DNA of 64,000 nt, from positions 62,001 to 126,000 of the forward strand of contig NZ_LWLE01000011.1 of the NCBI RefSeq assembly GCF_001905125.1. The letters are read 5' to 3'. The stretch comes from Streptomyces sp. TSRI0281 (GTDB taxonomy: Bacteria > Actinomycetota > Actinomycetes > Streptomycetales > Streptomycetaceae). Shown here in pieces: positions 58,647 to 64,000 of this stretch. Below the pieces are notes generated by a model. The model was not told the DNA's origin. It did no database searches and was given only the letters and a program-made list of their open reading frames with translations. Numbering within the stretch: position 1 is the stretch's first letter; every line of letters starts with the position of its first letter. The position numbers were made by a program, and so were the translations under genes.

Positions 58647-58680
58647 TGGCAACGTTTTGCCAGACTTTGGCAACTTGCCT
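58647..58680. promoter_or_regulatory. TGGCAA-N4-TTGCCA operator plus a second half-palindrome
   Basis: TGGCAACGTTTTGCCA at 58647-58662 is a perfect inverted repeat with a 4-base spacer. TTGGCAACTTGCC at 58667-58679 is a second inverted repeat with shorter spacing. Related sites occur only around the XRE regulator at 60023-61258, so these are likely its binding sites, controlling the minus-strand AhpD-like transcript. Confidence 0.7.
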
Positions 58681-58697
58681 GTATGGAGGGGTGTTGC

Positions 58698-59087
58698 CTC
58701 GTGACCACCTCGGCCACGCCGGTCCGGGCGGAGCGACGCCAGGGAGCCAGGTGGGAGGGCCGGAGGGCCTGCGGGAGGGCGGCTGGCCGGCGGCTGGCCG
58801 GCAGGAGGGCGGGCAGGGTGGCGTACCCGGAGAAGGAGACCGGGGAAGGCCGGGGAAGGCCGCCGAGGGCCTGCGGGCCCGCAGGCCCTGGGGAGCCTGG
58901 CCGGGCCCGCGTATGGGCCTCAAGAGGCCCCACAGGCCCCCTGCCGCTCCACGGAGCGCCTCCCGGACTCGCGGCACGCGGAAAGCCCTCGCCCCGGCCG
59001 GATGAACCGGGCCGGGGCGAGGACGGGGAGCACGCGGGGAGGCGTGCGGGGAGGATCAGGAGAGGTACAGAGGGATCAGGAGGGGCT
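58698..59087. other. Gene-free GC-rich region with palindromes and a terminator
   Basis: 390 bases without a supported gene. It holds direct repeats of GGCTGGCCGGC and GGGGAAGGCC type, a 24-bp perfect palindrome at 58867-58890, and a 13-bp-stem hairpin (58987-58999 with 59010-59022) that probably terminates the tandem-PCP transcript ending at 59088. Confidence 0.6.
58987..59022 (-). terminator. Terminator of the tandem PCP gene
   Basis: Arms of 13 bp (58987-58999 and 59010-59022) pair perfectly around a 10-base loop, 66 bases past the stop codon at 59088 on the minus strand. Confidence 0.72.
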
Positions 59088-59738
59088 TCAGGCGGCCCGG
59101 CGCCGGAGCAGGGGTGCGGGGCGCAGGGCCTCGGTGAGCAGGCCGCTCACCAGCCGGGTCTGATCGGCCAGCGTCGTGGCGGACAGGATGTCGCGCACCG
59201 AGACCTCGACGCCGAACTCCTTGCCGACGCGCCGCACGAGCCGGGTGACCAGAAGCGAGTCGCCGCCCAGGGCGAAGAAGTCCGAACCGTCGGACGGGAG
59301 CGGACAGTCGAGGACATCCCGCCACTGCTCGGCCAGGAAGGTCCGGATGCCACCCGTCGTGACGGCGGGCCGGGCGCGCCCGGAGATGCCGCGGCTGCGC
59401 AGCGTGTGGACGAGGTCGATCTGGTCGCCCAGATTCCGCCGCGACATGTCGTGCAGCGGGATCACGACGCCGAACTCCTTGCCGACGCGCCGTACCAGTC
59501 GGGTGAACAGCAGCGAGTCGCCGCCGCGGGTGAAGAAGTCCGCGTGTTCGGTGAGGTTGTGGCAGCCGAGCAGATCGCTCCAGGCGCCGAACATGAACTC
59601 CCGCACATCCTGGGCGGGATCGATGGGCGCGGCAGGTGCGTCGGGTGCGTCGGGTGCCGCGGATTCGACGGGTGCTGTGGAGGCGCCGGCCCGGTCGGTA
59701 CCGGTGAGGGCGATGACGGCAGAGCGGTCACGGGTCAT
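59088..59738 (-). CDS. Tandem peptidyl carrier protein (two PCP domains)
   Basis: A 216-aa protein with two carrier domains and no catalytic domain. The phosphopantetheine sites are RGGDSLLFTRLVRRV (Ser75) and LGGDSLLVTRLVRRV (Ser161). An Ala/Pro/Asp-rich N-terminus of about 40 residues precedes the first. The two domains are highly similar, suggesting an internal duplication. ATG 59738 has AGGAG eight bases upstream. It is probably the partner on which aryl or aminoacyl groups are oxidised and condensed, and would be primed by the PPTase at 62693-63463. Confidence 0.9.
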   Translation of the reverse strand: MTRDRSAVIALTGTDRAGASTAPVESAAPDAPDAPAAPIDPAQDVREFMFGAWSDLLGCHNLTEHADFFTRGGDSLLFTRLVRRVGKEFGVVIPLHDMSRRNLGDQIDLVHTLRSRGISGRARPAVTTGGIRTFLAEQWRDVLDCPLPSDGSDFFALGGDSLLVTRLVRRVGKEFGVEVSVRDILSATTLADQTRLVSGLLTEALRPAPLLRRRAA

Positions 59739-59810
59739 TTTCGCCACTCCTGTGGACATCGACGGGCTGGCATCATCTTGCCCGTCATCGTACGACAACC
59801 CCCACCTGGC

Positions 59811-59850
59811 TGGCAACAACTTTCCAAGGTTTCTGGCAACACACGTTGCC
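59811..59850. promoter_or_regulatory. Two TGGCAA-type operators between PCP and regulator genes
   Basis: TGGCAACAACTTTCCA at 59811-59826 matches TGGCAA-N4-TTGCCA with one mismatch. GGCAACACACGTTGCC at 59835-59850 is a perfect inverted repeat with a 4-base spacer. They lie 73-112 bases before the PCP start and upstream of the regulator start, so they may control both. Further half-sites occur at 59901 and 59931. Confidence 0.7.
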
Positions 59851-60022
59851 CGAACCCTCCCTCCAGACCCCGCTATCCAGCCACCTTGCGAGGTCAGGCG
59901 TTTGCCAACCCGTACACTTCCCGGATATCCTTTGGCATAATTGGAACGAACAGTGTGACGCGAAGACGGCAACACGGTCGGCCCGGAATCTCTGTCATCC
60001 ATCCATCCGTTGGGGTGTACAC

Positions 60023-61258
60023 GTGCTGGAGCAGCCATCCTTCGGCCGCCGGCTGAAGCAGCTGAGGACTGAACGCGGCCTGTCGCAGGCGGTGGTCGCC
60101 GGGGACGGAATGTCCACCGGCTATCTCTCGCGCCTGGAATCGGGCGCACGCCAGCCCACCGACCGCGCCGTGGCACATCTGGCGGGGCAGCTGGGCATCA
60201 GTCCCTCGGAGTTCGAGGAATCCCGGGCCACCTCACTCGCGCAGATACTGTCGCTCGCCACCTCACTCGAATCCGACGAGACCAGCGAGCTGCTGGCCGG
60301 GGCGCTGGAGTCGGCGCACGGGCAGGAGCCGATGCTGCGCTGGCAGGCCCTGTGGCTGCTCGGCCAGTGGAAGCGCCGCCACGGCGACCAGGCCGCCGAG
60401 CGCGCCTACCTCGACGAACTCGCCGCGCTCAGCGAGGAGATCGGTCTGGCCGAGCTGCGGGCGCGGGCACTCACCCAGCTGGCCAGGTCCCTGCGCGTCA
60501 CGGGCGAGATCGTCCCCGCGGTCGAGGCAGCCGGGACGGCCTACCGGCTGGCCCGGGAGAACGACCTCTCCACCCAGGACGTGGCCGCCGCGCTGCTGGT
60601 CCTGGTGTCCGTGGAGGCGGAGGCGGGCCGGATGCCGGACGCCCGCCGGCACGCGTCCGAGCTGACCTCCCTGGTGGAAGGCCGCTCCGACACCCTGTGG
60701 GCCGAATCGCTGTGGACCGCGGGCGCCCTCAAGGTCCGCGAGGGCGAGTTCGGCGTGGCGCAGGACCTCTTCCAGCAGGCCCTGGACGGCTTCGACAGCC
60801 GGGAGAACCTCACCATCTGGCTGCGGCTGCGGGTGGCCATGGCCGAACTGCATCTGCAGAAGTTCCCGCCCGAGCCCGATGCCGCCCAGCGGTGCATCGA
60901 GGCAGCCGAGGCGGCACTCCCCTTCGCCCGCACACCCGCGCTCGAACAGTCGCTGACCGCTCTGCGGGCCCGCCTCGCCTTCCACGAAGGCAAGTTCGCC
61001 GACGCCCGCGCGCTGCTGGACCGGCTCGGCCGGGCCGAGCTGCGCCTGCCGTACCAGACCCGGGTGCGCCTGGAGGTCCTCGGCAACCAGCTGCGCATCC
61101 TGAACGGCGAGGAGGACGAGGGCCTGGCCGGGCTGCAGACCCTCGCCCTACAGGCCCAGGAGAACTCCAACATAGATCTCGCCGCGGAGATCTGGCGGCT
61201 GGCCGCCGAGTGCCTGATGAAGGCCCGCGACAAGGCGCAGAGCGCCCCGGCCGCCTGA
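60023..61258 (+). CDS. XRE-type regulator with TPR-like repeats
   Basis: A 411-aa regulator. The N-terminal helix-turn-helix (FGRRLKQLRTERGLSQAVVA, GYLSRLESGARQPTDRAVAH) is followed by helical repeats (ALTQLARSLRVTGEIVPAVE, ALLVLVSVEAEAGRMPDARR) of TPR type. The GTG at 60023 fits the domain start; an ATG at 59846 would extend through operator sites and lacks a ribosome site. HTH-TPR proteins of the RRNPP type respond to peptides, but ligand type is unknown here. Operators on both sides suggest autoregulation and control of neighbouring genes. Confidence 0.88.
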   Translation: MLEQPSFGRRLKQLRTERGLSQAVVAGDGMSTGYLSRLESGARQPTDRAVAHLAGQLGISPSEFEESRATSLAQILSLATSLESDETSELLAGALESAHGQEPMLRWQALWLLGQWKRRHGDQAAERAYLDELAALSEEIGLAELRARALTQLARSLRVTGEIVPAVEAAGTAYRLARENDLSTQDVAAALLVLVSVEAEAGRMPDARRHASELTSLVEGRSDTLWAESLWTAGALKVREGEFGVAQDLFQQALDGFDSRENLTIWLRLRVAMAELHLQKFPPEPDAAQRCIEAAEAALPFARTPALEQSLTALRARLAFHEGKFADARALLDRLGRAELRLPYQTRVRLEVLGNQLRILNGEEDEGLAGLQTLALQAQENSNIDLAAEIWRLAAECLMKARDKAQSAPAA

Positions 61259-61271
61259 CGTACCACCCCGT

Positions 61272-61315
61272 CGCCCGGGGCACCGATGACCAGGAAGTCA
61301 TCGGTGCCCCGGGCG
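61272..61315 (+). terminator. 19-bp stem terminator after the regulator
   Basis: Arms 61272-61290 and 61297-61315 pair perfectly with a 6-base loop, starting 14 bases past the regulator stop codon. Confidence 0.88.
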
Positions 61316-61666
61316 GCGGCCTTTCACGGCCCCTCCCCGCAGACCCCATCCCCGCAGGCCCCCTTCCCGTAGCTCCCTCCCCGCAGGCTCCGCGCGACTG
61401 CCCCCTCGTCGATATTGCCAACCCGCCCAGAACTGTGGCAATATTTTGCCTGAGAAATGGCAAGGCTGGCACATTATGCGTATCGAGCCTTCGACCGGGG
61501 AGTGGCTGATCATGCGGATCATGAGGCCGAGCAGGTGTTTTCCCGGCGCTTCCGCATTCCTGCCCGCCCATCCGGTTGGCAACTTATTGCCAGGAGCCTT
61601 CACTGCCCATCCGTGCGCGCGGGGCCGGGCGCTCCCGTGTACCGACAGGAATGCCGAGGCGCTGCC
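61316..61666. promoter_or_regulatory. Promoter region of the proline dehydrogenase-like gene, with operators
   Basis: A 351-base gene-free region between the terminator and ATG 61667. TGGCAATATTTTGCCT at 61436-61451 matches TGGCAA-N4-TTGCCA with one mismatch, and TGGCAACTTATTGCCA at 61577-61592 matches perfectly. Half-sites TTGCCA (61415) and TGGCAA (61458) add further contacts. These fit control by the XRE regulator upstream. Confidence 0.7.
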
Positions 61667-62641
61667 ATGACCGACGAGCTCTCCCAGCGTGCGCTGCTGG
61701 AATCCGCGGCCGAGGGGCTGCGCAAGCTGGCCACCGACACCCGGTGCCGGGTCGCGTTCGCCGCCCCCGGCTCGGTGCTGCAGGACATCCTCTCCCCCGC
61801 CGCGCGGCGCTACGTACTGGCTCCCGACCGGGACGGGTTCCTCGAACAGGTCGGAAAGCTGCGGGCGAGGGGCTACCTGGTGGCCGCCGAGTGCGCCGCG
61901 CCCCATCAGAACGCCGACGATCCCGCGCAGATCGAGCAGGTCGTCGCGGAGTATCTGAGCCTGCTCGAAGCGGAACCGGCCCCCGACCGGCTCGGTTTCG
62001 AGCTGTCCCAGGTGGGCCTCGCCCGCTCGTCCCGCCTCGCCGTGGAGAACACCGGGCGGATCGCGGCCGCCGCGGCCCGGCACGGCAGCGAGGTCGTCCT
62101 CAGCATGGAGCGCGCGCCGGGCGTCGACGCCGTACTCGCCGTGTACCGCCCGCTCTCGGACCGGTACGCGAACGTCGGGATCACGCTCCAGGCGCATCTG
62201 CACCGCACCGAGCACGACGCGGCGACGCTGGCCCGGCCCGGCCGTACGATCCGGCTGGTCAAGGGCGCCTTCCCCGAACCGCCCCACATCGCCCTGCCGC
62301 GCGGGCCCGCCCTCGACGACCGCTTTCTGGACCTCGCGCAGAGCCTCGTGGACGGCGGGGTCCGGCTGAGCCTCGCCACCCAGGACCCCGTGGTGCTCGC
62401 CGCGGCGCGGGAACGCGGGCTGCTGGAGCGCGTCACGGAGATCGAGATGCTGCACGGGGTGCGGCCGGAACTGCTGCGGCACTACCGCGAGTCCGGGCTG
62501 GTGTGCCGGATCCACGCCACGTACGGGACGAACTGGTGGCTGTATCTGCTCCAGCGCCTGGCCGAGCACCCGCCGATGGTCCTCAGGGCGCTGGCCGACA
62601 TCGGCTCCGGCCGCACCGACACCGTCGGCATCGGCTACTGA
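61667..62641 (+). CDS. Proline dehydrogenase-like FAD enzyme
   Basis: A 324-aa PRODH-fold protein. Family features are NVGITLQAHLHRTEHDA, IRLVKGAFPEPPHIALP, RLSLATQDP and the C-terminal GLVCRIHATYGTNWWLYLLQR. Proline dehydrogenase makes pyrroline-5-carboxylate. With a dedicated promoter carrying regulator operators, it probably oxidises a proline-related or pyrrolidine substrate for the product rather than serving catabolism; no P5C dehydrogenase gene is next to it. GAGG precedes ATG 61667. Confidence 0.85.
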   Translation: MTDELSQRALLESAAEGLRKLATDTRCRVAFAAPGSVLQDILSPAARRYVLAPDRDGFLEQVGKLRARGYLVAAECAAPHQNADDPAQIEQVVAEYLSLLEAEPAPDRLGFELSQVGLARSSRLAVENTGRIAAAAARHGSEVVLSMERAPGVDAVLAVYRPLSDRYANVGITLQAHLHRTEHDAATLARPGRTIRLVKGAFPEPPHIALPRGPALDDRFLDLAQSLVDGGVRLSLATQDPVVLAAARERGLLERVTEIEMLHGVRPELLRHYRESGLVCRIHATYGTNWWLYLLQRLAEHPPMVLRALADIGSGRTDTVGIGY

Positions 62642-62650
62642 CCCGGACCC

Positions 62651-62687
62651 GACCGGCCGCCGCCCCGGACCCGGGGGGCGGCCGATC
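62651..62687. terminator. Convergent terminator hairpin
   Basis: Arms 62651-62661 and 62677-62687 pair with one mismatch, extended by an inner CCCC-GGGG stem. It lies between the convergent stops of the PRODH-like gene (62641) and the PPTase gene (62693). Confidence 0.7.
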
Positions 62688-62692
62688 GGTCC

Positions 62693-63463
62693 TCAGGCCG
62701 GCCGCCCCTCCTCCCGGACCGCGACGGCGGCCGCGTATCCGCGCGGGACCGCGACGTCCTCCACCCGCCAGCCGGGCGGCCCGGCCACCGCCGCCGTACC
62801 GGTGCCGAGGTAGTCCAGCGCCGGGCTGCGGGCGAGACCGGTGCCGAGTCCCTTGAGGTAGGCCTCCTTGCGCACCCAGGCCCGCGCGAACGCGTCGGGG
62901 CGGTCGGCCTCGGAGCAGGCGGCCAGTTCCGCCTCCTCCCGGGGATGCAGCACCCCCTTGATCTCGTCGGCGGCCTCGGCCGAGCCCTTGGTCTGTACGT
63001 CCGCCCCGACGGGCGTCGCGGCGAAGGCGAGCAGCGCGAGATCGCCGCTGTGCGAGAGCGAGAAGTGAAGGGGCACGTCCGGGTCCTCGGGCGCGGGTCT
63101 GCCGTGCGGTTCGCCGCAGCAGGGGCAGGGCTCGCGCCGGAAGCGGACCCGGTCGGCCGCGATCCCGAGCTGGGCCCCGAGCAGCAGCCGCAGGGCCACA
63201 TGAGCGGTGACGTAGCACCGGCGGTCGGCGCTGCGGCGCAGTGCGGCGGCCCGGTCCCGTTCCGTGTCGTCGAGCACGAGACGGGCGAGCTCCGCCACCT
63301 TCTCCGGGCGCGTGTTCGCGTCCGCCAGCCACAGGTGCGCGGCACCGTCGGGCAGCCGCAGCGGACCGGGGGGAGCCCCGGGGATCAGGACTCCGGGTAT
63401 CCGCGGCGCGGGTGACGCGGGCGCCTCGCACCGCGGACTCCGGACAGCGAGGTCAGTACGCAT
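62693..63463 (-). CDS. Sfp-type phosphopantetheinyl transferase
   Basis: A 256-aa Sfp-class PPTase that installs phosphopantetheine on carrier proteins. Motifs are HFSLSHSGDLALLAF, VGADVQ with the Mg Asp, and FARAWVRKEAYLKGLGTGL with the catalytic Lys-Glu. The PCPCCGEPHGRP segment is common in actinobacterial PPTases. The start ATG 63463 overlaps the preceding gene by 11 bases. It most likely activates the PCPs in this cluster (A-PCP and tandem PCP). Confidence 0.9.
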   Translation of the reverse strand: MRTDLAVRSPRCEAPASPAPRIPGVLIPGAPPGPLRLPDGAAHLWLADANTRPEKVAELARLVLDDTERDRAAALRRSADRRCYVTAHVALRLLLGAQLGIAADRVRFRREPCPCCGEPHGRPAPEDPDVPLHFSLSHSGDLALLAFAATPVGADVQTKGSAEAADEIKGVLHPREEAELAACSEADRPDAFARAWVRKEAYLKGLGTGLARSPALDYLGTGTAAVAGPPGWRVEDVAVPRGYAAAVAVREEGRPA

Positions 63464-63833
63464 GGCCGGTGGCCGTCGCGGCGACGAACCGGTACACGTC
63501 GTCCAGGAGGCCGTCGGTGTGCCGGACACCGTCCGCCCCGTACGCGTGCCCCGTCAGGACCGGCAGCACGTCCGCCAGGAGCCCGGCCAGTTCGCCGCCG
63601 TTCTCCTGGACCAGGGCGACGGCCCCTTCCCACAGCGCGGTACGCACCCGCTCCGCGGTGAGCAGGCCGTCGCCCGCTGCCGCGACGGTGAGCAGGCCGG
63701 CGATGCGCCGTTCCAGCGGCGTGGGTGTCCAGGCGCCGCACCGCGCGCGCTCGGCGAGTGCGTCCAGGCCCTCGCACAGACGCGTTTCCGCCGGCCGTGG
63801 CGTACTCGGGAGCTGTGCTGTGGTGTTCGGCAT
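63453..63833 (-). CDS. Hypothetical protein, 126 aa
   Basis: A 126-residue helical protein (MPNTTAQLPS start; DVYRFVAATATGHAY end) with no recognised domain. GAGGAG lies five bases before ATG 63833. Its 3' end overlaps the PPTase start by 11 bases, so the two are coupled. It may belong to the cluster, but no role can be assigned. Confidence 0.6.
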   Translation of the reverse strand: MPNTTAQLPSTPRPAETRLCEGLDALAERARCGAWTPTPLERRIAGLLTVAAAGDGLLTAERVRTALWEGAVALVQENGGELAGLLADVLPVLTGHAYGADGVRHTDGLLDDVYRFVAATATGHAY

Positions 63834-63898
63834 GGTGACTCCTCACGGAGGGACGGGTGTCGGACGGGATGCCGCGCACTGCCCCCGGCGGCGGCCTT

Positions 63899-64000
63899 TC
63901 AGGAGGAGGTGGCCGGTGCGCCGACGGCGCGGCGCAGGGCCTCGACGCGGTCGGTGCGCTCCCAGGTGAAGTCGGGGATTTCGCGGCCGAAGTGGCCGTA
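63899..64000 (-). CDS. metK: C-terminal end of S-adenosylmethionine synthetase (partial)
   Basis: Thirty-three codons ending in TGA (63901-63899) read YGHFGREIPDFTWERTD followed by a variable tail. This matches the conserved C-terminus of bacterial MetK (YGHFGR). The gene runs off the right edge. It may be housekeeping, or the cluster's SAM supply for its methyltransferases and radical SAM enzymes. Confidence 0.88.
   Translation of the reverse strand, partial: YGHFGREIPDFTWERTDRVEALRRAVGAPATSS

Noticed and set aside
59846..60022. Upstream ATG (59846) as the start of the XRE regulator
   Set aside because: The extension has no ribosome site, does not belong to the HTH domain and would run through the operator region; GTG 60023 fits the domain start.

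Overview
The window is high-GC actinomycete DNA, almost certainly Streptomyces: nearly all third codon positions are G or C, GTG starts and 4-base start/stop overlaps are common, two rare TTA codons are visible, and the gene families are typical of Streptomyces specialised metabolism. Most of it (about 120-42,555 and again about 54,730-63,830) looks like one biosynthetic gene cluster whose product I cannot name. The far right edge is the 3' end of metK.

Left arm, minus strand (121-23,860). A chorismate branch comes first: a two-subunit anthranilate/ADIC synthase (2419-3900 and 1766-2422), an iron-sulfur flavoprotein of the kind that oxidises ADIC in benzoxazolinate pathways (5338-6102), and two PaaK-like acyl-AMP ligases. 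A P450, an O-methyltransferase, an MMPL exporter, an alpha/beta hydrolase and a membrane acyltransferase follow. A nine-gene operon read from 23,860 down to 13,434 then encodes a TauD dioxygenase, an HpcH/HpaI aldolase, a cysteine-synthase-like PLP enzyme, an asparagine synthetase, a PrpF-like isomerase, an acyl-CoA-dehydrogenase-like protein, a dihydroorotase-like amidohydrolase, an FAD monooxygenase fused to its own flavin reductase, and a small SH3-like protein.

Middle, plus strand (24,245-37,194). This operon carries an MFS exporter, three ATP-grasp ligases, a serine acetyltransferase with a cysteine-synthase homologue, a stand-alone NRPS adenylation-PCP protein whose pocket lacks the usual Asp, a free condensation domain, an acyl-CoA-dehydrogenase-fold monooxygenase and a P450. 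Three minus-strand genes (FAD oxygenase, SnoaL/SgcJ-like protein, second acyl-CoA-dehydrogenase-fold oxygenase) and a divergent HpaB/SgcC-type hydroxylase follow. Together these suggest aryl-acid activation, repeated ring oxidation, and amide formation with an amino acid (possibly diaminopropionate-like) made by the CysE/CysK/ATP-grasp set.

Region 42,600-54,500 looks different and may be inserted. It holds a frameshifted GNAT gene, an NAD-epimerase, a helix-turn-helix regulator divergent from an HATPase protein, then a tightly coupled operon: a truncated glutamyl-tRNA-reductase-like protein, a Cys-rich FAD dehydrogenase, a nucleotidyltransferase and two radical SAM/SPASM enzymes. A small Cys-rich gene interrupted by a G10 run and an opposing glutamyl-tRNA synthetase gene close the block. 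I recognise no known pathway with this set; it is the best candidate here for an undescribed system.

Right arm (54,733-63,833): a ThDP enzyme, a methyltransferase, an AhpD-like protein, a tandem two-PCP carrier protein, an XRE-type regulator, a proline-dehydrogenase-like enzyme, a phosphopantetheinyl transferase and a small unknown protein.

Two repeated regulatory motifs tie the cluster together. CAYCT-N7-TGC occurs seven times with invariant spacing, always 59-111 bases upstream of a minus-strand operon in both arms. TGGCAA-N4-TTGCCA palindromes cluster only around the XRE regulator and its neighbours, and are probably its operators.
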